The position numbers and the translations under genes were made by a program. From Paenibacillus sp. BK033 (GTDB taxonomy: Bacteria; Bacillota; Bacilli; Paenibacillales; Paenibacillaceae): 64,000 bases of DNA. This document shows positions 50,788 to 58,356 of this stretch, piece by piece (the stretch's first letter is position 1; each line of letters starts with the position of its first letter). Under the pieces are notes generated by a model. The model was not told the origin of the DNA. It saw only the letters and a program-made list of their open reading frames with translations, and made no database searches. The stretch spans positions 1-64,000 of the forward strand of contig NZ_SLVP01000015.1 of the NCBI RefSeq assembly GCF_004345425.1, given 5' to 3'.

Positions 50788-52682
50788 TCTTCTACCACCT
50801 CTCGAAGCGAGACGCCGTATACGCCCGCCAGTCCCTCTCTCAAAAAAGGTTCCGGTGTTAAGTCAAATACGAGCAGACGCTTGTGGATGCGATTCAATTG
50901 CTTCACGGCCATCTGCAATACCCCTCGATGCTCGAATGGATCGCACGCGGGTATCAAAATAGATTCCACATTAGATTCTTTTGCGTTTATTGCAACATGT
51001 TCCGCTTTCCCCGCAATTTGAGCGGCATTATTTTGAGCATCAAATAAGGCATGCATTAACACGCTCCGAAGCGCCCGAGTTACATTAAGATCAGCGGCAT
51101 CATACCACCGGTCATTTGCCTGTAACCATACGACAGGAAAACCTAATACGTCCTCACCCAGTCCAAGCGTTGGGGCCCCCTGCATCGTTGTCAGGGCATT
51201 CAAATAATAACGGCATCGTTCATCGGCCACATGACTCAGCTTCACCGGCGAGATCGACGGTGTATGAGCTTCATATGATTTTATTCGTGCATTCATTAAA
51301 TACTTTTGCAAAGCGCGGCAAACGCCTTCCTCCATCGTCTCGCCAGCACCTACATGAGCAATCTCATCAAAATTCGCCATTCGCGACACGTAAGCCTCGA
51401 TTCCCCTAAGACCGGCTTCCCTTCGTGCCTCTTCATGCTTATAACCATTGCATATTATTTCAGGAAGAAGAAGCGCAGGGCCGACTGATAGCGGATCAAC
51501 AGGCTGAACACAGCACTGCGAAAGCGGAAGCTGCCCTAGCTCCCCTTCTTCCCAAATATGGAAGATGCCTGTCTCCGTTGATGTCAGCTGGCTGAGAAAA
51601 GGCAGCAAATCGCTTGAAGCCGGTTTCTCTGCATCCGTTCCCGCTTGCAGCCGGGCATCCTCGATCCTCTCGATGAATCGGTGACCATTAACTAAAGGAT
51701 GGGGAAGAAACGGATGCCAATTCCCTTCCAACGTCTCTAAATTAAGTAGAAACAGCTTATTGTTTTTCTCAAGTTTCGTTACCTCTGCTGCTGTTTTCAA
51801 CCATTCGAAGACGATTACATTAGCGAGCAGCGCTTCCGCAACGGATGAAGCAGCATGAACATCCGTATCCTTATAAATCGCGGAATGATGAACTCTGCGC
51901 CATGCTGATTCCCAATCGCCTTCCGAATTAGAATACGAAAATGGAGCCGCTAACCCAGCTTGCTCAAAAATAACAGCCAGCAGTAGATCCTTGTTTTTTT
52001 GTCGGCAAACCTCATTAAGCAATCTTAGCTCCGGTTCTCCATTTCGATCCGAGACGAATAATACAGCAGCATAAGGCTCTACGATGGAAGACCAATCCAC
52101 AGCCGCATTCTTCGGCAGTCCGATCTCGTCCACCTTGACCTCTGAATCAGACTTACGATAATGCTGTTCCAGCTCCCATATCCGTGTTCGATTCGCCGTT
52201 TCCAAGTTCAAGCCTACAAAGTGGAATTGCGGCAAGCCGGATTCAAACAATGATTTGACAAGAGAAACCAAAAAAGTGCCAGTTCCAACGACAAGCACGC
52301 TGGACTGACGATACAATTGAAATCGGTATGCACCTGACCCGTCAAAGCTGTCCAAAAATTCAATCTGAGAGTCATATCTCTTAACAACGCTCTCCGGCAG
52401 CTGATGCGGACGATCCCGACTTACATCTTGGACATAACCGTTCGCATACAATACTTTAGCAATCTCATAAACATGATTACGGTGTTGTTCCGGCAATCCA
52501 TCCGTTAAATCATGCATCGTATGCTCGCCATTAAATACGGGTATTAATTTTTCAATCCATTGATCGATTGTACTGCCTTCCATCCGCAATGAACCGATAT
52601 TGTTGCGAAAAAAGACACTTCCGTCCGAGCCGGGGAGAAAAAAAGTATCTCCTCTTACTTTTAGACGCGTAGAAGGATCCAA
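50784..52682 (-). CDS. Thiazole-bacteriocin maturation protein (ThiF/E1-like)
   Basis: 632 residues starting on TTG with AAGGAGG eight bases upstream. It resembles the putative thiazole-containing bacteriocin maturation proteins found with heterocycloanthracin-type clusters. A winged-helix, RRE-like N-terminal part (KLIPVFNGEHTMHDLTDGLPEQHRNHVYEIAKVLYANGYV) would bind the leader peptide, and a ThiF-like nucleotide fold follows (SSVLVVGTGTFLVSLVKSLFESGL, where GxGxx is the dinucleotide loop). The C-terminal 250 residues look like a degenerate YcaO domain (GIEAYVSRMANFDEIAHVGAGETMEEGVCRALQKYL). Two E1-like proteins in one cluster, this and the next one, imply divided roles in leader binding. 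No catalytic cysteine of true E1 enzymes is required. Confidence 0.85.
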   Translation of the reverse strand: MDPSTRLKVRGDTFFLPGSDGSVFFRNNIGSLRMEGSTIDQWIEKLIPVFNGEHTMHDLTDGLPEQHRNHVYEIAKVLYANGYVQDVSRDRPHQLPESVVKRYDSQIEFLDSFDGSGAYRFQLYRQSSVLVVGTGTFLVSLVKSLFESGLPQFHFVGLNLETANRTRIWELEQHYRKSDSEVKVDEIGLPKNAAVDWSSIVEPYAAVLFVSDRNGEPELRLLNEVCRQKNKDLLLAVIFEQAGLAAPFSYSNSEGDWESAWRRVHHSAIYKDTDVHAASSVAEALLANVIVFEWLKTAAEVTKLEKNNKLFLLNLETLEGNWHPFLPHPLVNGHRFIERIEDARLQAGTDAEKPASSDLLPFLSQLTSTETGIFHIWEEGELGQLPLSQCCVQPVDPLSVGPALLLPEIICNGYKHEEARREAGLRGIEAYVSRMANFDEIAHVGAGETMEEGVCRALQKYLMNARIKSYEAHTPSISPVKLSHVADERCRYYLNALTTMQGAPTLGLGEDVLGFPVVWLQANDRWYDAADLNVTRALRSVLMHALFDAQNNAAQIAGKAEHVAINAKESNVESILIPACDPFEHRGVLQMAVKQLNRIHKRLLVFDLTPEPFLREGLAGVYGVSLREVVEE

Positions 52683-52781
52683 ATTTCATTCCTCCTTACA
52701 TGATGAAATCTAACTATTCGAAACATGACTTCCTTTACAATGGTATGTGATTCCACTTGTCCGTCATGCCCGCGCATGCAC

Positions 52782-52825
52782 AAAAAGACACCTCCGCAAA
52801 CCTAAATCGTTTGCAGAGGTGTCTT
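52782..52825 (-). terminator. Terminator between precursor and enzyme genes
   Basis: AAGACACCTC (52785-52794) pairs with GAGGTGTCTT (52816-52825), with GCAAAC/GTTTGC extending the stem; a T-run follows on the minus strand. Partial read-through would let the precursor be made in excess over the enzymes. Confidence 0.85.
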
Positions 52826-52855
52826 GAAGCTTTATTTACATTCCATAGATAATTC

Positions 52856-53125
52856 TTAGCGACAACGGGCACAGCCGCCGCAACGGGCACAGCCACCGCA
52901 ACGTGCGCAGCCACCGCAGACGCCAAAGCCTCCGCATCTCGCACAGCCGCCACAACCCCCGCAACCTCCGCAAGAACAAAACCCGATACAAAATCCGATG
53001 CAAAAGCCTATACATAGACGAGCATTATTGGGATCCACTTGACCTTGCCCCGCATTAGGCTTCAAACTGCTCGCTTTAAACGCATCCGTATTCAGATTTT
53101 GAAGATTGTTCTTAAACTCATTCAT
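52856..53125 (-). CDS. Heterocycloanthracin/sonorensin-type TOMM precursor peptide
   Basis: 89 residues with GGAGG before the ATG. The leader (about 36 residues, MNEFKNNLQNLNTDAFKASS...DPNNAR) is typical for this family: no signal peptide, Asn/Leu-rich helix, then a short linker. The core, about residues 37-89, contains 16 Cys and one Ser and no Thr. It begins with CIGF repeated three times, then runs as CxxC steps of CGG and CAR units, with a Phe in one Cys position (CGGFGVCGG). The Cys residues would be converted to thiazoles. It is transcribed first in the cluster and followed by a terminator. The 230-base region upstream holds no other gene that I can support. Confidence 0.93.
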   Translation of the reverse strand: MNEFKNNLQNLNTDAFKASSLKPNAGQGQVDPNNARLCIGFCIGFCIGFCSCGGCGGCGGCARCGGFGVCGGCARCGGCARCGGCARCR

Positions 53126-53355
53126 CTTATTAGCCTCCGTATATGTTCATGTAATGATCATCAGCCCCCCGCAAAATAGGCAAAAGATACAGCCTAAGTT
53201 GGACATATGCCGATAATCGTTCATGACATATACGTATGAAGAAATCTCCGCTGGTGTTACTACTCCAATAGCCTACCTGGCTGAACAAAGTGAAATACCG
53301 ACAAGACGACTGCAAGTAAGTATAGCCCTGTTATTTCTGCCAAATCAATTATTGT

Positions 53356-54153
53356 TTATTTGTTAAATTTCCGCTGTCTCAAAGCCTCGTACAGCAGCAC
53401 GGTCGCGGCCATCGCAACGTTCAGCGATTCCGCTTCGCCTTGCATCGGAATAATAACCGACTCATCAACCGTCTGTCTCAGCGCTTCGGACAGCCCCTCC
53501 GATTCATTGCCCATCAGGAGCCAAGTGCCGACGGTCCAGTCATAGGTATAGCAGGTATGCGTAGCTTGCAGGCTTGTCCCAACAAGCTTGATTCCTTTGC
53601 TCTGCGCCTCGGGCAGCAGCTCCGCAAGATCCGCCTCGATAATCGGCAGATGAAATAAAGAGCCCATCGTGGAACGCACCGTCTTCGGGTTATACAGATC
53701 AACGCTGCCTTTGCCCAGCACGACCGCATCCGCGCCCACCGCATCGGCGCTGCGGATGATGGTGCCGACGTTGCCCGGATCGCGTACACCGTCCAGGACA
53801 ACAACAAGGCTGTCATTGCGAAACAAAGCGGTATCGTCCCGCTTCAGCTTCTCCAGCACGGCGAACACCGGCGGCGGCGTATCGGTCCCCGTGCATTTCG
53901 CCATCACTTGGGTCGTTGCCTGCACCCATTCCGCTCCGCCTTCCCGGGCGAGCTGCTCAAGCTCATGCGGAATGCCGCGCTCCGTATTATACACGACGCT
54001 TTGCACGGCAGCGGAGGACTTGAATGCTTCTAGCACAAGATGGACGCCTTCAATGATAAAGAGGCCTGTCCGGTCCCGGTATTTTTTATCCAACAAGGAA
54101 GCCCATTGCTTCACCCGGTCATTTTGGATGGAGGTTAATAATAAATGATTCAT
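53356..54153 (-). CDS. TrmH-family RNA 2'-O-methyltransferase
   Basis: 265 residues of the SpoU/TrmH superfamily. The N-terminal substrate-binding domain (QNDRVKQWASLLDKKYRDRTGLFIIEGVHLVLEA) is followed by the knotted SAM domain with its three motifs: VLDGVRDPGNVGTIIRSADAVGADAVVL, then LLMGNESEGLSEA, and VIIPMQGEAESLNVAMAATVLLYEALRQ. It would methylate 2'-OH of rRNA or tRNA (RlmB/TsnR-like); the target is not clear from sequence. It lies eight bases after ktrA, probably in one transcript. This is an ordinary housekeeping pair in Bacillota. Confidence 0.92.
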   Translation of the reverse strand: MNHLLLTSIQNDRVKQWASLLDKKYRDRTGLFIIEGVHLVLEAFKSSAAVQSVVYNTERGIPHELEQLAREGGAEWVQATTQVMAKCTGTDTPPPVFAVLEKLKRDDTALFRNDSLVVVLDGVRDPGNVGTIIRSADAVGADAVVLGKGSVDLYNPKTVRSTMGSLFHLPIIEADLAELLPEAQSKGIKLVGTSLQATHTCYTYDWTVGTWLLMGNESEGLSEALRQTVDESVIIPMQGEAESLNVAMAATVLLYEALRQRKFNK

Positions 54154-54161
54154 AATTCCGC

Positions 54162-54827
54162 TCAGCCTTCCGAATAAGCTATTTCCAAATTGGATAAATC
54201 CGCGTTTCTTCCAACGATAACCAATACATCCTCCTGACGGATAAGATCGTCGGCATAAGGAGCGATGTTCATTTGACCATTAGTCTTGATCGCCATTACA
54301 TTGCATTTGAATTTCGCCCGGATATCCAGCTGCTTCAAGCTCTTCCCGATCATGGCTTCCGGTGCTTTCAGATCAATAATGCTATGATCCTCCGAAATTT
54401 CGATATACTCGAGAATATTGGGGGAAATTAAATGATGAGCGACGCGCAGACCCATATCCCGCTCCGGAAAGACCACTTTATCCGCGCCAATCTTCGTTAG
54501 CACTTTGCCGTGCAAATCGTTTTGCGCTTTGACGACAATCATTTTAACGCCGAGATCCTTCAGGATCAGCGTAGTCAGAATGCTTGCCTGAATATCTTCC
54601 CCGATGGCCACCACGACAACGTCAAAGTTGCGGATGCCAAGCGAACGAAGCGCTTCTTCATCCGTCGAATCCGCCGATACGGCATGGGTAACTTTATTAA
54701 TGGCGTCCTGGATTTTGTCTTCGCTCGAATCGATAGCCAGCACCTCAAAGCCCATTTCCGTTAGCGAACTGGCGATACTGGAGCCGAACCGCCCCATTCC
54801 GATAACTGCAAACTGTTTCTTGGCCAT
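54162..54827 (-). CDS. ktrA: KtrA/TrkA-type potassium channel regulatory subunit (RCK)
   Basis: 221 residues: an N-terminal RCK Rossmann fold with FAVIGMGRFGSSIASSLTEMGFEVLAID and the acidic residue after the second strand, and a C-terminal RCK-C domain (YIEISEDHSIIDLKAPEAMIGKSLKQLDIRAKFKCNVMAI) that binds c-di-AMP in the family. It gates a KtrB-type channel; the ktrB gene is not in the window. An extended -10 promoter (TGCTATAAT, 54894-54902) lies upstream. No c-di-AMP riboswitch sits in the short leader. It is divergent from sspI. Confidence 0.9.
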   Translation of the reverse strand: MAKKQFAVIGMGRFGSSIASSLTEMGFEVLAIDSSEDKIQDAINKVTHAVSADSTDEEALRSLGIRNFDVVVVAIGEDIQASILTTLILKDLGVKMIVVKAQNDLHGKVLTKIGADKVVFPERDMGLRVAHHLISPNILEYIEISEDHSIIDLKAPEAMIGKSLKQLDIRAKFKCNVMAIKTNGQMNIAPYADDLIRQEDVLVIVGRNADLSNLEIAYSEG

Positions 54828-54984
54828 TTCGTTTCATCCTACTCCCTTCAAAAAACCTGCAAGATGCGTTTACGACACTGCCTAATCCCGATTATTATAG
54901 CATATCCACCGCGCCCGGATGAAAATCGCCCGATTCGGAAACAGTAAAGAAGTACAATTTAAAGAAGACTTGGAGGGAATCCGA

Positions 54985-55212
54985 TTGATTAATCTGGATT
55001 TGCGTCAAGCCATAATCAACAACGTCGGAAACAACACAAAAGAAGAAATAAAGGACGTTATTGAGGACTCCATCGGCAATGAGGAAAAAACGCTCCCCGG
55101 ACTTGGTGTATTGTTCGAGCTGATCTGGAATGAGATATCCGCCGAGGAGCAGTCAAGGCTTGTTGATGCCTTGCATTCTAAGCTTCAGCAACTGAAGCCG
55201 GCTGCGACCTAA
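54985..55212 (+). CDS. sspI: Small acid-soluble spore protein SspI
   Basis: 75 residues from a TTG at 54985, chosen because GGAGGG lies seven bases before it and because the family begins with the motif (L)DLRxAxxxNV; the longer ORF to 54919 is excluded. The protein matches SspI: INLDLRQAIINNVGNNTKEEIKDVIEDSIGNEEKTLPGLGVLFELIWNEIS. SspI is a minor spore protein of unknown function in the forespore. Its end overlaps the convergent phnM-like gene by four bases. The 3' part is the most conserved (KTLPGLGVLFE). Confidence 0.92.
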   Translation: MINLDLRQAIINNVGNNTKEEIKDVIEDSIGNEEKTLPGLGVLFELIWNEISAEEQSRLVDALHSKLQQLKPAAT

Positions 55213-56408
55213 AGCACATCCGCTGTATAGACCGTTTTACCGCCTACAAGGGTATGCGTAACCCAAGGATGACCCTGGTATTGATCAACGAGTATTAAAT
55301 CTGCTGCTTTACCCGGCGCAATCGTTCCGTAATGATCGGCAATGCCAAGCGCCTGCGCCGGGTAGAGCGTCCCCAATCGTACAGCCGCCGGCAAATCCAA
55401 CACTCCCTGCTCTGCAAGCATAAAGATAGCCTTTAATAAAGAGGACGGATGATAATCCGAGCAAATAATAGCGGCCTTACCTTCCTTAATGACATCCAAT
55501 GCGCGCAGGTTATGATCATGGGATCCTCCCCTGACGAGATTAGGTGCTCCCACGCATACGAATAGGCCTGAATTTGCGGCATAGCGGGCCGTTTCCATAT
55601 TAATCGGAAATTCCGTTACCGAAACGCCAAAGGCCCTCGAACGCTCTACCTGTTCAACCGAATCATCATCATGAGAGGCCAATCGAATGCTCTGCCGTTC
55701 AGCCAAACGGCTAAGCTCGCGGAGATTCTCCCAATCAATCTGGTTTCGGCGCATGAGCAGCTCTTCCACGATAACCTGTACTTCTTCTATGCCTACGCCT
55801 TGATTTTTCATCACATATCGTTCAAAAGAACCCGGTGCCCGATATTGTCCCTGACCCGGGGAATGATCCATGAAGGATAAATAATCGATTTTCCCCTCGT
55901 TGATATATTGCTCCACGATGGAATAGCCTGCCAAATAAGAAACCTCGTAACGCAAATGAATCCTATTGCGGATAACCGAGCGCTCTTTGCGGTACTGATC
56001 AATACATTCAACCATTCCGGTTAACAGATGATCCCCCCGCAGGCTTAAGCCAACGCCAAGCGACAAAGAATGATACATCGTAGTAATGCCGTGAAGCGGC
56101 ATTTTGCGTTCAAATTCCAGGAACGCCATGGCGAGGGGAAATAAGGTATTAGGTCTTGGCTGCACTTCCTTCTCGATCGCATCGTTATGGATATCGATCA
56201 TGCCGGGGAGAACATATCGCCCTGCTGCATCAATCTGATGCAGAGCTTCATCGCCGCAGCTATGCTCATATTGCCGAATAGCTTCGTCATCCGACAGAAG
56301 CGCGTCGATGATTCCGCCCTTCACGGCGATCGCTTTCGAAACGAGCCGGTCTTCAAGCACAACAACCCCGTTCCGGATAAGAAGACGGTTTTTCGTTTGA
56401 GCAGTCAT
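55209..56408 (-). CDS. phnM: PhnM-type alpha-D-ribose 1-methylphosphonate 5-triphosphate diphosphatase
   Basis: 399 residues from the ATG at 56408; an ATG 14 codons upstream is less likely. It belongs to the amidohydrolase superfamily: the metal motif GMIDIHNDAIEKEVQPRPNTLFP is the signature of PhnM, with the late ASHDDDS and CSDYHPSS metal and catalytic sites. The enzyme removes diphosphate in the C-P lyase pathway. No other phn genes flank it; the window ends do not show any either. It may act on another nucleotide-like substrate or be a relic. It converges on sspI. Confidence 0.88.
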   Translation of the reverse strand: MTAQTKNRLLIRNGVVVLEDRLVSKAIAVKGGIIDALLSDDEAIRQYEHSCGDEALHQIDAAGRYVLPGMIDIHNDAIEKEVQPRPNTLFPLAMAFLEFERKMPLHGITTMYHSLSLGVGLSLRGDHLLTGMVECIDQYRKERSVIRNRIHLRYEVSYLAGYSIVEQYINEGKIDYLSFMDHSPGQGQYRAPGSFERYVMKNQGVGIEEVQVIVEELLMRRNQIDWENLRELSRLAERQSIRLASHDDDSVEQVERSRAFGVSVTEFPINMETARYAANSGLFVCVGAPNLVRGGSHDHNLRALDVIKEGKAAIICSDYHPSSLLKAIFMLAEQGVLDLPAAVRLGTLYPAQALGIADHYGTIAPGKAADLILVDQYQGHPWVTHTLVGGKTVYTADVL

Positions 56409-56490
56409 CAGGCCATAACCCCTTTCATGCTTCTCCCCAAAAGATACCATAATTTAACTTTCTTCATAAGAGGGTCCCGGCGAAAAAAAA

Positions 56491-56515
56491 AAGCCGGCGG
56501 GTTTAGCCGCCGACT
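56491..56515 (-). terminator. Terminator of the sugar dehydrogenase operon
   Basis: GCCGGCGG pairs with CCGCCGAC around GTTTAG and is followed, on the minus strand, by ten T residues. It lies 22 bases after the stop of the last Gfo/Idh gene. Confidence 0.9.
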
Positions 56516-56536
56516 TGTTTCAGAGAGTATAAGAGA

Positions 56537-57637
56537 TTAGTCCAAGCTGTTCGGTTGAAGACCAAGCGTAAACGGAGCCGGCTTCTCGCAGCTGCTCTTC
56601 ATCGTGTAATGTACGCCTTGCTCTGCCGCATCGAAGAAGCCGTGCATCGCTTCTAGCACGTGATAAGCAAGCTCGCCGCTTGGACGCGCTTTGCGTCCGG
56701 TAAGCGCCGCTTTCGCAAGATCGGCAGCACCTAGACCGCGTACGTTATCCGTGTTCGGATACACGAGCGGAATTTCCGACCACTCATGAGAGCCCGCGCG
56801 TTTGAACTTGATTGGACCGCCAAACGTATTCGGATCCGGCACAAGCAAAGTACCTGCGGAGCCGTATACTTCAATGCGAGGCAAAGTGGATCCGCCTCTC
56901 ACGTCAAAGGTTTGCAGAATCGTTCCAATCGGACCGGATGCAAACTCGATAATGCCAGCGACATGGGTCGGAACCTCAACCTGAATTTTTTGACCAAACT
57001 TCGGCTGGCTGGTAATCGTCCGTTCCGGGAACGAAGCGCGGGCCATGCCGGTTACGCGGCTGATAGGTCCAAGCATAGCTACCATAGCGGTCAGATAGTA
57101 TGGCCCCATATCAAACATCGGGCCGCCGCCCTTCTGATAATAAAACTCCGGAGCCGGATGCCACATCTCATGTCCGCCCGACATCATAAAGGCCGTTGCG
57201 CCGATAGGCGTACCGATCCAGCCGTCTTCGATCAGCTTAATGCTGGTCTGGATACCGCCGCCTAGGAACGTATCCGGCGCGCTGCCTACAAGCAGCCCTT
57301 TGCGTGCCGCAAGCTCAAGCACGGCCTGCGCTTCTTCGCGGGTCACCGCAAATGGCTTCTCTACGTACACATGCTTGCCGGCTTCGAGTGCCTGCAGGCA
57401 TACCGCCGCATGCGCCTGCGGAATCGTAAGGTTAATGACCATTCCGATCTCCGGATCGGCGAGCAGCTCTTCCACCGAGCAGCCGCGGATGCCGAATTCC
57501 TCAGCCTTTGCCTTCGCGCGTTCTACATCCAGATCCGCGCAAGCGACAATTTCCATCGAATCGAATTTATTGCCGTTGTTCAAATACGCGCTGCTGATAT
57601 TGCCTGTTCCGATAACGCCGACCTTAAGCTTTTGCAT
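56537..57637 (-). CDS. Gfo/Idh/MocA-family oxidoreductase (second)
   Basis: 366 residues. N-terminal NAD(P)-binding Rossmann fold (VGVIGTGNISSAYLNNGNKFDSMEIVACADLD), then the E-K-P motif (VYVEKPFAVTREEA) and the C-terminal dehydrogenase domain with GPMFDMGPYYLTAMVAMLGP. It acts on a sugar, inositol or keto-sugar. It overlaps the ThuA gene by 14 bases. In known cases, ThuA-type and Gfo/Idh proteins work together in 3-keto disaccharide pathways. A terminator follows. The GGAGGG ribosome site lies inside ThuA. Confidence 0.92.
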   Translation of the reverse strand: MQKLKVGVIGTGNISSAYLNNGNKFDSMEIVACADLDVERAKAKAEEFGIRGCSVEELLADPEIGMVINLTIPQAHAAVCLQALEAGKHVYVEKPFAVTREEAQAVLELAARKGLLVGSAPDTFLGGGIQTSIKLIEDGWIGTPIGATAFMMSGGHEMWHPAPEFYYQKGGGPMFDMGPYYLTAMVAMLGPISRVTGMARASFPERTITSQPKFGQKIQVEVPTHVAGIIEFASGPIGTILQTFDVRGGSTLPRIEVYGSAGTLLVPDPNTFGGPIKFKRAGSHEWSEIPLVYPNTDNVRGLGAADLAKAALTGRKARPSGELAYHVLEAMHGFFDAAEQGVHYTMKSSCEKPAPFTLGLQPNSLD

Positions 57638-58325
57638 GAGCGTGAGTCCCTCCGTTTACCGCTGCCGTTTTGCCTTCCGCGCACCAGTTGAAGCCCCGGC
57701 GCATCATCTCCTTGACAACGGGAATATCGATAATGTTCGCTTGATGGCCAAGCGAGTTGTAATAGACGCGTCCAACTCCCCAACGTTTCGTCCAGGCAAC
57801 CGGCATATCAACCGCCTTGTTCAGGGAATGAGGTCCTTCGACAACAGGGAACCGGGTTGTGGCAAGCACTTCAACGGCCGGATCGACATGCATGTAATAC
57901 TGCTCGGTGCTGACTTCAAAGTCCTCGATGCCTTCCGTCAGAGGGCTGGAGCTATGCTTGATGTTTACGACATAATCCGTGCCGTCATTGCCCGGATGCG
58001 CGACCCATTGGCCGCCGGTCATGAACTGCCAGTCCACGTTTTCCCGGAAAGCATCGCACATGCCGCCGTGGCAGCCGGCAAGCCCAACGCCGCTTTGAAC
58101 GGCTTCCGATACGTTTTGCACATACTCCGGCTTAATCTTGTCCATCGTCCAGATCGGAACGATCAGATCGAGGCCCTTCAGCTTTTCCCCGTCCGCAAAC
58201 GCGTCAAGCGTATCCGATACCTCAACCTCGTAGCCTTCCTTCACCAGCACGTCTTGAAAAATCCCCGCAACTTCCTTCGGCTGATGACCGTCCCAGCCGC
58301 CCCATACGATCAGTGCTTTTCTCAT
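57624..58325 (-). CDS. ThuA-like domain protein
   Basis: 233 residues of the ThuA family (trehalose utilisation): KALIVWGGWDGHQPKEVAGIF start, YVQNVSEAVQSGVGLAGCHGGMCDAF with the nucleophile-elbow-like Cys and GCHGG, HPGNDGTDYVVNI, and GRVYYNSLGHQANIID at the end. The fold is that of class I glutamine amidotransferases. Reaction is not settled; it is found with Gfo/Idh dehydrogenases (ThuB) in disaccharide and inositol catabolism. The gene stands between two Gfo/Idh genes in one transcript. Confidence 0.92.
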   Translation of the reverse strand: MRKALIVWGGWDGHQPKEVAGIFQDVLVKEGYEVEVSDTLDAFADGEKLKGLDLIVPIWTMDKIKPEYVQNVSEAVQSGVGLAGCHGGMCDAFRENVDWQFMTGGQWVAHPGNDGTDYVVNIKHSSSPLTEGIEDFEVSTEQYYMHVDPAVEVLATTRFPVVEGPHSLNKAVDMPVAWTKRWGVGRVYYNSLGHQANIIDIPVVKEMMRRGFNWCAEGKTAAVNGGTHAHAKA

Positions 58326-58356
58326 CGTCTTCGCTTGTCTCCTCTGTCCGCAGAAT

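Noticed and set aside
52735..53125. CGG/GGC-rich repeats as a CRISPR array or other non-coding repeat
   Set aside because: The repetition follows codons of the TOMM core (Cys-Gly-Gly, Cys-Ala-Arg) in one frame, with no spacers of constant length.
53130..53315. 61-residue minus-strand frame upstream of the TOMM precursor
   Set aside because: No ribosome site, no family, and it would lie in the precursor's promoter region; possible but not supported.
54828..54918. c-di-AMP (ydaO-type) riboswitch ahead of ktrA
   Set aside because: The leader is under 100 bases and shows no conserved riboswitch elements.
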